From the NCBI GenBank assembly GCA_023451735.1, contig JAEXYH010000067.1, positions 1 to 64,000 of the forward strand: a stretch of 64,000 nucleotides of DNA, read 5' to 3'. Every line of letters starts with the position of its first letter. Within the stretch, counting starts at the first letter, position 1. Position numbers and translations under genes: made by a program. This stretch comes from Pseudomonadota bacterium. GTDB lineage: Bacteria > Pseudomonadota > Alphaproteobacteria > Rhizobiales > Rhizobiaceae. Below are positions 42,467-51,980 of this stretch, piece after piece. The notes under the pieces are model-generated. The model saw only the letters and a list, made by a program, of their open reading frames with translations, was not told the DNA's origin and searched no databases.

Positions 42467-44068
42467 ATGAGCGTGAACACGACGAAAAAACACGGCTCGG
42501 CGCCTAAGGTCAAAGGCGCGGAGACCGGGACTGCGCCGAAGCCCGAAGCGTTGCCGCAGGGAGTTGCAAACGACATGGTCCGCGGTACGGTGATCCACAT
42601 GCCGGCGCCGCCACGCCGCGCCAAGGGCGCCGACGTGATCAATCCGGACACCGACATCTCGTTGGAAATGGTCGAACAGATGATCGATGAAGGCCTCGAC
42701 GTCCGCGGCGCCAAAACGATGAACCAACTCGCCAAATTGTGGGCGAGCCGTCCGAAGCTGGGGCGACCGACCATGGCGCCGCGTTTGGATGTCCGCGAGC
42801 CGCGGTTCCGCTCCGACGGCACACCGGGCCGGCGGATGGCACGCGTCGTCTACGACGGCAGTTACACCACCTCGGGCATCGTTCTGGAGACCGGCGAGGA
42901 CGTGCAGAAGAACCCTGCTGCCAAGCTGTTCCTGCGTGCGTTCAAGAAGCGTTTGGCCCGGGACATGCTGGGTCGCCTGCGCGCCAAGGAAAAGACGGTG
43001 GTGCAGGCAATCCGCGAAATTCTCGTGGACCGAGATCCCGGCAACAGCTCCGACCCGGGCCTCACGGGGCCGTACAAGCGTTGGCTCTCCGACGCCGCGC
43101 AACTCGAGGAGTTCCTGCAGGACCTGCGCATCTGCGACATGCCGCTGAACGTCGCACAGTCTTACGTCCTGTTCCGCATCCAGTTGCAGATCAAGACCCA
43201 AAGGGCGGACAATCCGAACCCGCGCCTCGTGGACCCGGCGACCGCCGACACTCACGTCGACACTCTCCTGGAACTGCTGAGTCTGTACTACGCCAAGTAC
43301 GGGATGAGCATGCCGCGTCTCTCGCGCCTGAAGATCAAGCGCAAGCCGCCCCGCTGGCTCAACTTCTGGCAGTTCTGGAAACTGGTCCGCTACGCCCGCG
43401 GCTACGTGCTGGACGAACATGGGCGGATCATCGGGCGTCACGGCAAAGCGAAGAAGTATGCCTGCGTCGTGCGCTACATGATGGGGTACGTCTTCGGAGG
43501 CGTGCGAAAGGGCAACGCTTTCGAGCTCAAATGGGGCGCCGACGGTCCGATGGGGCACATGGATGTCCGCAACGGCGAGATCCACCGCCAAGGGCCCGAA
43601 GCGCGCGTCACCAACAAGCGTCGCGACGTCACGCCATTCATCGGTTCGCTGCGCACGTTGGTGCCGAAGTGGTACCGCGAGGACAAGGCGGCCCGCCTCG
43701 CGCTCGGCGAGAAGGGCAAAGGCAGGTTCATCCATTTCATCCACGACGAGGAGGGATACGAAGTGTCTCCCAAGCGCATGGAGAAGCTCCTCGACGAGAT
43801 CTGCGCCGCCGTCGGGATCGCGCGCATCACGTCGCACGTTCTCAAGCACACCGGCGTCACGCTGGCGACCCGCGCCTACATGCCGATGCTGGATGTCGAG
43901 CGTGCGTTCTCGACCTCTTACGAAACGCTGGTATCGACCTATCGCCACCTCCATTGGTACTGGTTCAGCGACGAGAGGCCGACCTTCCGAGCGGACGACC
44001 TCAACCTCGTGCGGCTGCGGAAGTTCTCGCCGATGGACATGGACGAGGTCTATCTTGACGCGGCCTAG
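42467..44068 (+). CDS. Tyrosine recombinase-like protein 1
   Basis: The 533-residue protein starts at ATG 42467 with AAAGGAAAC upstream. The C-terminal catalytic domain shows YVFGGVRKGNAFELKW (first Arg), SHVLKHTGVTLATRAYM (H-x-L-K-H instead of H-x-L-R-H) and the nucleophile Tyr in LVSTYRHLHW. The long N-terminal part has a basic tail and an SAM-like helical core-binding domain. It probably catalyses movement of the island or of a smaller element within it. The Lys in place of the second catalytic Arg is unusual. It overlaps recombinase 2 by 14 bases. Confidence 0.75.
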   Translation: MSVNTTKKHGSAPKVKGAETGTAPKPEALPQGVANDMVRGTVIHMPAPPRRAKGADVINPDTDISLEMVEQMIDEGLDVRGAKTMNQLAKLWASRPKLGRPTMAPRLDVREPRFRSDGTPGRRMARVVYDGSYTTSGIVLETGEDVQKNPAAKLFLRAFKKRLARDMLGRLRAKEKTVVQAIREILVDRDPGNSSDPGLTGPYKRWLSDAAQLEEFLQDLRICDMPLNVAQSYVLFRIQLQIKTQRADNPNPRLVDPATADTHVDTLLELLSLYYAKYGMSMPRLSRLKIKRKPPRWLNFWQFWKLVRYARGYVLDEHGRIIGRHGKAKKYACVVRYMMGYVFGGVRKGNAFELKWGADGPMGHMDVRNGEIHRQGPEARVTNKRRDVTPFIGSLRTLVPKWYREDKAARLALGEKGKGRFIHFIHDEEGYEVSPKRMEKLLDEICAAVGIARITSHVLKHTGVTLATRAYMPMLDVERAFSTSYETLVSTYRHLHWYWFSDERPTFRADDLNLVRLRKFSPMDMDEVYLDAA

Positions 44069-45548
44069 GGAGGTCCTACCGCCGGACAAGGCTGCGCATC
44101 TTCCGCTGTTCGGGCGTGATCCCCTGCACGACGACGACGTCGCCGTGCTCTGCACGCCCGAATTCCATTTCGACCCTCGTTTCTTGAACGACGAGCAGGA
44201 GCAGGAGCGGTTCGCATGTCGTGCCTCCTCCATCTTGGCGCTGACGGGTCTCATGGGCCTGCGCGACACGGCGATCGCCGCGTTGCGGCTGCGCGACTAC
44301 GATCCGGTATATGGCACTGTACGCACCAAGGTTCGGAGAGCGGAGCTGGTCCTTCCGGCGTCCCCGGCGGTCCGGCGTTTGCTGGACCGCTGGCTCGCTT
44401 GCCGCCCCAACGACAAGGGTGACGCACTGCTGTGTTCCGAGCACGGCGATCCGAACCACAGCAGCATCGGCCAGTTCATGCGGCATCTGGGATGGCGGCT
44501 CGGCACCCAACGCCAACTCTCGACCCTTCTCGCCGAATACTTCCGCGCCAATCTCGCCAAGGGCGGGCCGGACGCCTACAAGCGCTACTGGGGTCTGAAA
44601 CCCTCGAAAGACGAACCGGCCGCGCCGACCGGCAACGCCCTGCGAACGCTGGCGAAGAAAATCGATCCGTTCGGCGACGACATCGATTTCCTGGACGAGC
44701 CGGCCGCCCTGCAAGCCGTCGTCGGGCGCGGGAAGACCCGGCTCCAGACAGCCGCCCACCTCGACGTCCATTGCAAGGCCGGCATGAGGCTCGCCGACGA
44801 TCATCCGCTGGTCGTGGCGCTTCGGGCGAGCGCCGAAAAGACGGGGCACGAGCGTTGGGACGCGCTGGACGCGCTCTTTATCACGTTCGCGTCTACGATC
44901 GACGAGGTCGTCGCCACCAAGCAGACCACCATGTTCGCGTTGTGGACGCTCGCCGACCTCGACCACAGGGTCTTCAAGGAACGGCTTGAGGCCGGGAGGC
45001 AGGGAAGGGCGCCGGAAACGCGGAAGAAGAAGGCCAAGCCGAAGCACGAGGCGCCGCCTCCTGTGCTCGCGGAAGGCGAGACCCGGCGCCTCGCGGCCAT
45101 TGCCGCGACCGTCTGGAAGGGGTCGAAGGACGACTTCCGGCGCAAGCTCCTGAAAGAGCACTTTCCGTTCGTTCGCCGCCTCTTGGCGGACAAGAAGATC
45201 GACTTCAAACTGCCGCGCAAGCTCTTCAAGCTCACGGCCAAGGGCGTCACGCTGCGCTGCTTCGACTTCGACAAGGGGACGCTGCATCTCGCCACCGGTC
45301 CGCGCCCCGACCTCGACGCCCGTCGTGAGGCCCGGGCCCTGGCCGCCCACGCCCGCCGGCAACACCCGAAGATGGGCCTGACCGAGCTCTGGAAGAAGCT
45401 CCGTGTCGACTACCACTACCCGATGGACTACGCGAATTTTGCGGGCGTCATCCGTAGTTTCGATGCCGGCAAGCACAAGCGCGTCGGCGGCATCTCGGCG
45501 CCGATGCCCTGGCGCTACCGTCAGCACCGGCCGCGCCCGGCATTCTAG
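44055..45548 (+). CDS. Tyrosine recombinase-like protein 2, catalytically degenerate
   Basis: The protein has about 497 residues if started at TTG 44055, overlapping recombinase 1; the start is uncertain. SILALTGLMGLRDTAIAALRLRDYDP resembles the first-Arg block of tyrosine recombinases, and VRRLLDRWLACRPNDKGDALLCSEHG the following strand. The expected H-x-x-R and Tyr boxes are not clear. A long C-terminal extension of about 200 charged residues has no recognised domain. Tandem recombinases of this kind often act together in transposon-like elements. Confidence 0.6.
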   Translation: MTRPREVLPPDKAAHLPLFGRDPLHDDDVAVLCTPEFHFDPRFLNDEQEQERFACRASSILALTGLMGLRDTAIAALRLRDYDPVYGTVRTKVRRAELVLPASPAVRRLLDRWLACRPNDKGDALLCSEHGDPNHSSIGQFMRHLGWRLGTQRQLSTLLAEYFRANLAKGGPDAYKRYWGLKPSKDEPAAPTGNALRTLAKKIDPFGDDIDFLDEPAALQAVVGRGKTRLQTAAHLDVHCKAGMRLADDHPLVVALRASAEKTGHERWDALDALFITFASTIDEVVATKQTTMFALWTLADLDHRVFKERLEAGRQGRAPETRKKKAKPKHEAPPPVLAEGETRRLAAIAATVWKGSKDDFRRKLLKEHFPFVRRLLADKKIDFKLPRKLFKLTAKGVTLRCFDFDKGTLHLATGPRPDLDARREARALAAHARRQHPKMGLTELWKKLRVDYHYPMDYANFAGVIRSFDAGKHKRVGGISAPMPWRYRQHRPRPAF

Positions 45549-46109
45549 GTGCCCGCGCGGCGCCGCCGCCGCATCCGCCTTCCTCATCTCGACGATCCTC
45601 CGGTTTCGCCATCCCGGCGAAGCCGGTCGGCGTGTCCGCAGCGTGCTGCGGCAGGCGGCGGCTCACGTCGGCCGCACCCTCCTGAAGAAGAAACCAGGAT
45701 ATTGTCCCGACGGACGGCCGACGAAGGCTCGTCTCCGACCGGCCATCAGGATGCGGAAACGGCTGCGGATTGAATTAAGGCGAGAAAAAGGCAAGAAGCT
45801 AGGAGGTCTCTAGTTACCGCAAGATCGGCCAAAATGGAACTTTTACGGTAGACCCTTTGGTATGCAAAACGGACCAAAAGGGACCGAATAGGACCGCGGC
45901 GGAGCATCGAAAAATCACGCAAACCCTACAAAACAAGGAGTCTGCGTGATCAGTGCCTTCCGGGAAAATTCTTCGAAAACGAAAGTGGGAATAAACTAGG
46001 TTGTCAAAATAGGTCGTGTTCTCAATCCCTTAGTTGGACGGTGTGGTGATGGTGACGATAATGGTTTGCGAATTGGTATTTGAAACTCGATAGCCCGATA
46101 ACCCCAGCA
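45549..46109. other. Non-coding space after the recombinases
   Basis: No supported gene is seen. A basic frame ending at 45813 (RRVRSVLRQAAAHVGRTLLKKK) is open but lacks a start codon after the recombinase stop. At 45853-45890 the imperfect inverted pair CCCTTTGGT...ACCAAAAGGG is followed by GGGACC and AGGACC repeats, a possible recombination site. The remainder (45900-46109) shows nothing notable. Confidence 0.4.
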
Positions 46110-46463
46110 CTAACCAACCCTAGCAAGGTACTGCTTCCTCAATTCAGCTATTGTATTTTCAGTTTTCTGAACTTTTGGCCAAGGCTTTTCGAAAGGAATA
46201 GCGACAGCTGGCTTCTCGCAAGCGCTCATCAGACTGATAGATGTCTTAGTAGTCAGGATTTTGCCCGCTATTCGCACAATGCCTAGACGACCGTCGCGGA
46301 CCGCCGTGCGAAGGGAATTGGTAGTGAGAGGGCCGTCCGGCCAATAAAGGGATGCTGCCTCTTCGAGGGTGAGCAGTTCATCATCCGTCCAATCAGATGG
46401 GGCGGGCCTCTTTTCCACCCTCAATGGCAATGACTTTTCGAGCCGGGGGTCCCGTTTTGTCAA
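46110..46463 (-). CDS. Excisionase-like helix-turn-helix protein
   Basis: The 117-residue protein starts at TTG 46463 with GGAG seven bases upstream. The middle segment LTLEEAASLYWPDGPLTTNSLRTAVRDGRLGIVRIAGKILTTKTSI reads as a MerR/excisionase-type winged helix. These proteins bend DNA for recombinase-mediated excision or act as repressors. It is the last gene of the minus-strand run 52604-46110 and lies next to the recombinase genes, which supports an excision role. Confidence 0.68.
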   Translation of the reverse strand: MTKRDPRLEKSLPLRVEKRPAPSDWTDDELLTLEEAASLYWPDGPLTTNSLRTAVRDGRLGIVRIAGKILTTKTSISLMSACEKPAVAIPFEKPWPKVQKTENTIAELRKQYLARVG

Positions 46464-46584
46464 TGATCATCTCCTACGCGTCAAAAGCGATCCACAGGGT
46501 CTCACTAGTCGTCTGAGCTCAACTTCGACTTTCAACATTGTTGGTTTGGGTTGTGCCAAGCGTTAGTGAAGATAGGGGAATGGG

Positions 46585-47505
46585 TCAGTGACGCTCGGAG
46601 TAGCGGTCGATCGCATCGATTCGGTGTGCATCAATCGGCATACTTTCGCGGCGATAAACGTCTCGCCGCAAGAATTGGCGTTCCCCCTCTAAGTTTTCAG
46701 CCGTCACATCCATGAACCAAGCCCGTGGATGGCCATCTGCACCGTCGTTCCAACGATAGCCGCGCAGCTTCAGAGTGTCCTTCCGGTCGAATGGCGCGCC
46801 GGTCGCCCAAACCCGCCAGCGCGGCGTTTGTATTGACGCGAGCAGGATATCCAGCGCCAAGCGACCGCTCCTCGGAAGCGGACGCGACAGCATCTCGATC
46901 CCGGCCCTGCAGTCGTTTTCCGCGTGGTGACCGCTGTAGAAGAAGCCCGCCGCTGTGGCGAGTTGCGTTAGCTTGGCGCCCTCGGTGAATCCTTCGCTCC
47001 GCCAATCGATCTCGCGCCATGAGCATCCCCACTCGACCTTGGCGAATGCGCTGCAAAATCGCTCGGCGAACAAACGGTCAAAGCCTGCGTTGTGTGCGAC
47101 CACAATGGTCGCCCCCTCGATGAAGGCGGCAACCTCCGCGGGATCGATAGCTTGGCCCGCGACCGTCTCGTCGCTGATTCCGGTAAGCTCGGTCACCGAA
47201 GGTGGGATCGGTCGACCCGGATCGCGATATCTCTCGAAGGATTCCTGGACGGTGAAGATGCGGCCGTCGCGCGCGAAGTCAAACGGGACCATCGCTAACT
47301 CGATGATCTGGTCGGTCGCCGGATCAAGACCGGTCGTCTCCACGTCCAAAAAGATGCCGCGCTGGGTCGGCGTGCCGTCAGGAGTGACGTAACAGGTGCG
47401 CCGCTCAAGCCGACGCAGAATCTTGAAGCGACCGGTCGCTTCCAGGACGTCGGCCATCCGGCCGAATTCGGGCAAATCGAAAAAAGCTGTTTGTGCTTCT
47501 GTCAT
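46585..47505 (-). CDS. DEDD (DnaQ-like) 3'-5' exonuclease
   Basis: The 306-residue protein has exonuclease motif I FLDVETTGLDPATDQIIELAMV, motif II VVAHNAGFDRLFAERF and motif III HHAENDCRAGIEML, giving a complete D-E-D-D set with His. After the nuclease domain comes a C-terminal region that refers to none I know (WNDGADGHPRAWFMDVTAENLEGER). Related proteins are the proofreading subunit of DNA polymerase III, but no polymerase contact sequence is seen here. It probably degrades or trims nucleic acid within the function of this operon. Confidence 0.85.
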   Translation of the reverse strand: MTEAQTAFFDLPEFGRMADVLEATGRFKILRRLERRTCYVTPDGTPTQRGIFLDVETTGLDPATDQIIELAMVPFDFARDGRIFTVQESFERYRDPGRPIPPSVTELTGISDETVAGQAIDPAEVAAFIEGATIVVAHNAGFDRLFAERFCSAFAKVEWGCSWREIDWRSEGFTEGAKLTQLATAAGFFYSGHHAENDCRAGIEMLSRPLPRSGRLALDILLASIQTPRWRVWATGAPFDRKDTLKLRGYRWNDGADGHPRAWFMDVTAENLEGERQFLRRDVYRRESMPIDAHRIDAIDRYSERH

Positions 47506-47541
47506 AGTCGTCTCCCTGTTCGGTCGTCCAAATGGTGCAGA

Positions 47542-48486
47542 TCAGGCCGCCAACACCACTGCGCGGGAAGGGGCGAGTTCGAGCCAACGGCCCGCGGTGT
47601 GAGCTCCGCAAACACACTTTGCCGCCACGCTGATGCTGGGGAACGCAACGGCCATGGTGAGTCGGCGCCGATCCTCGACGCCAGGGATCGCGGCGAGAAC
47701 GCCGGCCTGTGAGAGTTCTTCGCGGCGAATTGCAGTCTTCGGATCGCAAGAAGGGTTCGTCAGGGTTCGTACTTCCGAGCCGGCCGCTACGATGAAGTGC
47801 CCGTCGCTGGCCCAATAGCCCCGTGCCCAAACGGCGTCGTAGCGAAGTTCGTATTCGCGCATGCCGACCGGCGTCGTGCTGACGCCGATCTCGATCGGAC
47901 CTGCGTCAGCGACGACATCATCCGACATGCCCGATGCGGTGTCATCGGTGGCAGTGGTCGCCGGCTGTACAGCGGAGGCGCTTAGAAAGCGGCATCCGGC
48001 ATCGAAGATGAGGCGGAGTGCGTCCGTGAAAATCCTGTCGTTCGTCGATCGATCCTCGGCCGCCACATCGATCTCGGTCGGGCACAGACCCCAGATCGAT
48101 CGCGCGCCGACGTCTCGGATGCGCGCGGCGAGCCGAGCCTGCAGATCGAGCAGCAGATTTTTGTCGAATGGAGACCCATCGCAGCCGCTGATGACGAACA
48201 CGTCGCGCGCGAAGCCTTTTCCGGGATCCGCCGAGTGATCGGAGAGTCGGCGTGCGGGCCGGATGCTCTCGCCCACATAAGCCGTCGCATCGTCTGCGAG
48301 TATGTAGGCGCCGGGTGACGAAAGCAGGCCGGCGGCTGCAAGCGAGGGCAAATCCGCCATCGGAAAGGCCTGCACGCTCACACGGCAAGCCCGATCGGTC
48401 AGGCGCCGGTAGCCGCCGATTCCACCGAAAGGGCGGTGGACGACGGTCGAGGAGGCCTCGTTCGAGACATCTAAACGCGTTGTCAT
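47542..48486 (-). CDS. GIY-YIG nuclease-family protein with DUF4357
   Basis: The 314-residue protein has SSPGAYILADDATAYVGESIRPARRLSDH, a GIY-YIG core in which GIY reads GAY and YIG reads YVG. The C-terminal domain YDAVWARGYWASDGHFIVAAGSEV ... RREELSQAGVL resembles DUF4357. The order is GIY-YIG first, DUF4357 last, as in many restriction-like or DNA-processing accessory proteins. It is 42 bases upstream-adjacent to a small gene coupled to the AAA+ protease. Confidence 0.75.
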   Translation of the reverse strand: MTTRLDVSNEASSTVVHRPFGGIGGYRRLTDRACRVSVQAFPMADLPSLAAAGLLSSPGAYILADDATAYVGESIRPARRLSDHSADPGKGFARDVFVISGCDGSPFDKNLLLDLQARLAARIRDVGARSIWGLCPTEIDVAAEDRSTNDRIFTDALRLIFDAGCRFLSASAVQPATTATDDTASGMSDDVVADAGPIEIGVSTTPVGMREYELRYDAVWARGYWASDGHFIVAAGSEVRTLTNPSCDPKTAIRREELSQAGVLAAIPGVEDRRRLTMAVAFPSISVAAKCVCGAHTAGRWLELAPSRAVVLAA

Positions 48487-48528
48487 TCGTTCTCCTGAAA
48501 AACTTCGGAAATCCCGTCCGAGCGCGCG

Positions 48529-48795
48529 TCAAAGATCGGCGCACTTGGCATTCTTCATCGCCGAAATCGCGGCTCCCACCAGGACCCACACCGACTGCGC
48601 GCGCGGGTGGTCACGGACGATGCAGGTGCACAACCGCGGAGGCGCACCCGTCAAGCTGTTTTCCCCCTCCAAGACGGTCACATCGTAGTTGCTGACGTCC
48701 GCGAGATTGCTCGCGTTCGCGATCGACATAGTCGCCAATGGACGGCGGCAAGTAGGGTCGCCGCCCGGCAGCAATTCGATTGTAATTTTCAGCAT
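48529..48795 (-). CDS. Small unknown protein, 88 residues
   Basis: It starts at ATG 48795, overlapping the stop of the AAA+ gene by 7 bases, so translation is coupled. The sequence MLKITIELLPGGD ... IANASNLADVSNYDVTVLEGE looks like a compact beta-rich fold followed by a helix. I do not recognise the family. Close coupling suggests a partner or adaptor of the AAA+ protease. Confidence 0.6.
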   Translation of the reverse strand: MLKITIELLPGGDPTCRRPLATMSIANASNLADVSNYDVTVLEGENSLTGAPPRLCTCIVRDHPRAQSVWVLVGAAISAMKNAKCADL

Positions 48796-50666
48796 TCGGG
48801 CGCCTCCGTCACGCATTCGAGAGATGGCAAACACTCCTGGAAGATGGCCCGCGTTTGGTCGCCGGTGAGATGGCGACGTTCGGCGAGGGCGGCCGCGACT
48901 TTCTCGACGGCGAAGCGATGGGTGCGGACCACATCTATCGCACGCTCGTGCAGACGTTGGAGATCCTGCTCGACAACACCGCGAAGTACCGGGTCCAGAG
49001 TCATTTCGCGTTCGAGTTCGTCCTCGGTGACGGCGTACAGCCGATCGCCGAGGCCAAGAGCAGCGTGGACCGCACTGACAGCGCGGACCGCGTTGACCAG
49101 ATCACGGTTCGAGCCGCTGCTGATGTCTCCGATGCAGACGAGCTCGGCCGCGCGGCCGGCGAGAGTCATGACGACGCGGTTCTCGATCGATTGCCGTGTG
49201 TCCAGTTCGTTGCCATGCTTGTGTTTCGTCGAACCGAGGCCCGAGCCGCCAATCTGCAGGCCGACCAATTCATCTACGCCCAGCGCGACGCTCACCACCG
49301 CATGTCCGGCCTCATGGATCGTGATGCGTCTGGCGTCCTCCGGCGTCACATCTAGGGGAGGCGTGACTGCATCGATCAAGTCATCGAGCTGCAGATCGCG
49401 ACCGGCGGTCCGAGCCGTTCCGCGGGCGCGACGTACGATCTGCATCACCTCCGCAGCGGTGGAGCCCTCAGCCACCTGGCCGAAAAGCGCGAGATCGGCA
49501 CCCGCGAGATCGCCGGCAAGCTGATGCCGCGCCATGCTTTCCACGCCCAAAGGACCCGGAGGTTCCAGCTCGATCGTGCGTCCGAAGCGGCCGGGCCTCC
49601 GCAGCGCGGGATCCACGCGGTCGGCAAAGTTCGTGGCGGCGATCTGGATGACGCCGGGGCGGGGCACCGCGACCATCATCATGAAGTCCGTGATGACGCT
49701 GGTCCACCAAGACGCCGATCGGGAGTCGAGTCCGACGCGCGACGGCAGAGCATCGATCTCGTCCCACAAGATCACCGCCGGGACAGACATCTCCGCGCGC
49801 GCGTAAGTCTCGCGCATCGCCTTGATAACGGAGTCGAGATAGCCGGGGCTGCCGGCAAAAAGCTCCGAGATCGATGTCGCGACGAGCGTGCAATTCGGTA
49901 TGGCGTTGGACAGGCTACGCGCGAACGTGGTCTTACCGATGCCCGGACCGGATGCGATCAGTACCGAACTCTCCACGGCGGACCATGGAAGGGTACCAGC
50001 GTGATAGCTGGCCATGTCCTGCACGACCGCCAGTCCCCAGTCGCGCGCGGCTCCGTATTCGATCGCGGTCGAGAGAGCCGGTGCCGTTTCACCGCGACCT
50101 TCGATGCTCCCAGCCTGCGCGCGCGAGATCCTTTCGTCGATCGCGCGGGCGGTACCTTTGCGGAAGCAGGCCGCGAGGGAAAAAAGGTCCAGGGAGCCGG
50201 GATCTGCCGAGCAACGGTACGGCGTCCTCCGCCCGAGGAACTTCGCGATGGCCTGACCAACAACCCGCGCGTCGGGGCGCCGAATTTCAATCCGGATATC
50301 CGCGGCCGCGACCAGCGCGGCAGGCAGAATAGAGACCGCCACCGCGATGCCGACCACGTTCTGCCCACCGGTGAGCTTGATCACGACGTCATCGCTTCCG
50401 ACCTCCGATTTATCGCGGCTGCGATGACTGCCGTCGCGGGCGAAGGTGGCCCAGCCGATACCGAGCAGACGCTTCACGCGGAAGTCGAGGGCACGCACCC
50501 ACTCCTGATCCGGCACGGTCACGATGACGATCTTCTGATCGTCCGACGCCAGGGCCTGCGATATATCGGGGGTCAGAGCCGCCGACCACGCAGCATCGAT
50601 GATGCAACTGACCGGGCTGCGGCCAGGCAAGAGACTGCCTTCGTTCTGTTCATCGTCGAAATCCAT
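48789..50666 (-). CDS. FtsH-like AAA+ zinc metalloprotease without membrane anchor
   Basis: The 625-residue protein has a non-conserved N-terminal region (about 1-240), an AAA+ module with Walker A IASGPGIGKTTFARS, Walker B AVILWDEIDALPS and arginine-finger region DPALRRPGRFGRTIEL, then an M41 protease domain with TIHEAGHAVV and the third-ligand region SSGSNRDLVNAVRA. FtsH normally has two N-terminal transmembrane helices; here only a weakly hydrophobic stretch near residue 110-125 is seen. It is probably a soluble regulated protease, with substrates chosen by the N-terminal domain or the coupled small protein. Confidence 0.82.
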   Translation of the reverse strand: MDFDDEQNEGSLLPGRSPVSCIIDAAWSAALTPDISQALASDDQKIVIVTVPDQEWVRALDFRVKRLLGIGWATFARDGSHRSRDKSEVGSDDVVIKLTGGQNVVGIAVAVSILPAALVAAADIRIEIRRPDARVVGQAIAKFLGRRTPYRCSADPGSLDLFSLAACFRKGTARAIDERISRAQAGSIEGRGETAPALSTAIEYGAARDWGLAVVQDMASYHAGTLPWSAVESSVLIASGPGIGKTTFARSLSNAIPNCTLVATSISELFAGSPGYLDSVIKAMRETYARAEMSVPAVILWDEIDALPSRVGLDSRSASWWTSVITDFMMMVAVPRPGVIQIAATNFADRVDPALRRPGRFGRTIELEPPGPLGVESMARHQLAGDLAGADLALFGQVAEGSTAAEVMQIVRRARGTARTAGRDLQLDDLIDAVTPPLDVTPEDARRITIHEAGHAVVSVALGVDELVGLQIGGSGLGSTKHKHGNELDTRQSIENRVVMTLAGRAAELVCIGDISSGSNRDLVNAVRAVSAVHAALGLGDRLYAVTEDELEREMTLDPVLRGVVEQDLQRLHERAIDVVRTHRFAVEKVAAALAERRHLTGDQTRAIFQECLPSLECVTEAPEC

Positions 50667-50711
50667 GGAGACTCCTTCTTTCGATCGAGCTATGGCGGTT
50701 TGCGGAAGCGG

Positions 50712-51296
50712 CTAACGGGGGCCGCGCACGATTGTGTCGCCGCTGAATCCTTCCGAGAAATCGATGCGCAGCAGACCTGCGCAGCACAGCGCCATGATCT
50801 GGAAGACAGGGTTCTGAGGGCCGGGCACGCGCCGACACAGTTCGTCAAGCGTCATCCAACCGTCCTCGGCGAAGGCCTGGGAGAGCGCCAGCCTCATCGA
50901 GAGATCGACAGGCACGAAACGCTGCCGCCAGATCACCCGCGTGGTCGTCGCCAACGGCTCACGCCGAACCTCAGACGCGGAGATGCTTGCGAAGGCCAGC
51001 GAATTCGCCTCGGCTGCGGCGGCGATCCTCCCCGGATCAGGATCACGACCAGGCGTAATCTCGTCGACGAGAGTGAGCGTGTCGCTATCTGGGCGGTGGA
51101 GGATCGGCGCTTCGGCATGAACGTCGTACCCGTCAAGAGGGAGTGTCGAGCAGTAACTGATCCGTTCCACGGTCGGATCGAGCGAGGCCTGGATGAGAAG
51201 CGCCTCTGAAAGAGGGCCTGCGAAGGCGATCGCATCTGCCGCCTTCAGCGTGAAGAAAAACGGGCGTGCATCCCGCCGATGGACGTAGTTCATCAT
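50712..51296 (-). CDS. Unknown protein, paralogue of 51981-52604
   Basis: The 194-residue protein shares a pattern with the product of 51981-52604: LIQASLDPTVERISY near residue 33, VRREPL followed by VIWRQRFVPV, a C-terminal winged-helix-like segment (GWMTLDELCRRVPG) and a final TIVRGPR. The first half has the look of a degenerate PD-(D/E)XK or TnsA-like N-terminal fold, but no catalytic set is visible. It is 45 bases upstream of the AAA+ protease gene. Confidence 0.55.
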   Translation of the reverse strand: MMNYVHRRDARPFFFTLKAADAIAFAGPLSEALLIQASLDPTVERISYCSTLPLDGYDVHAEAPILHRPDSDTLTLVDEITPGRDPDPGRIAAAAEANSLAFASISASEVRREPLATTTRVIWRQRFVPVDLSMRLALSQAFAEDGWMTLDELCRRVPGPQNPVFQIMALCCAGLLRIDFSEGFSGDTIVRGPR

Positions 51297-51356
51297 GGCT
51301 CCTTTCGGGCGAATTGAAGTCGAAAGCTGATGGTCGCGCCGGGGATTGGCGCCTCG

Positions 51357-51905
51357 TTACGGGGTGTCGGGAATACCGAGATCCGAAGGAGGGATATCGA
51401 TGAACTCGTCGCGGTCGCGGTCGTAGATGCGGCAAATCACGATGCGGGACATACCGGCCTCGATCTCCCTGTCGATACGGATCAAGGGCCAAGGCGGCAT
51501 CAACTCGGTCGAGCCGCGAACTCGGTGGGTGTCGCAGCGGACCGTGATGTTGCTCAGGCCAATGAACCGGCGACCCGCGGCGCCGCAGACCTCGCATGTG
51601 CAGGCCGCACGTGCCGAGACGCGATCGACCTCCGCCGCGACCATGGGTTCGAGGCGAAGGGAGGCCGAGGTCCATTCGAAGCCGAGAACCGCCTGCGCCC
51701 GGAGAAGCCGCGTGATGGTCATTTGGCCGATCTGGTCGGCATCCACGATCACAGCGATCCGGTCGAGCGCCTGCTCGATCGTCTCCTGCCATCCGTCCGG
51801 CAAAGACCAGATGCCGCTCGCGAACGGGGCGGTTCCGACGAAAAGGTTCGTATGACGGCCCCAGAGTTCATCGCGCCAATTATTCGAATCCTTGCTCACG
51901 ATCAT
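51357..51905 (-). CDS. Unknown zinc-finger-like protein, 182 residues
   Basis: I do not recognise the family. WRDELWGRHTNLFVGTAPFASGIWSLPDGWQE at the N-terminus is helical and aromatic. ACTCEVCGAAGRRFIGLSNITVRCDTH gives a possible C-x2-C...C-x2-H zinc site in the C-terminal half. It lies between the two paralogous genes of the operon. Confidence 0.55.
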   Translation of the reverse strand: MIVSKDSNNWRDELWGRHTNLFVGTAPFASGIWSLPDGWQETIEQALDRIAVIVDADQIGQMTITRLLRAQAVLGFEWTSASLRLEPMVAAEVDRVSARAACTCEVCGAAGRRFIGLSNITVRCDTHRVRGSTELMPPWPLIRIDREIEAGMSRIVICRIYDRDRDEFIDIPPSDLGIPDTP

Positions 51906-51980
51906 ATCTCCCGTAGGCGAGCGTCATCGCTCGGCGCCGCGGATGGCGCCGTGTCCGTGTTGCTGAGGCTGGGAAATCGG

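Noticed and set aside
45403..45813. A third basic gene after the recombinases
   Set aside because: The frame mostly overlaps recombinase 2 and has no start codon after it; the C-terminal basic stretch alone is not enough support.
46585..47505. DNA polymerase III epsilon subunit (dnaQ)
   Set aside because: Only the DEDD exonuclease core is present; clamp and alpha-subunit binding features are not visible and the setting is an accessory operon.
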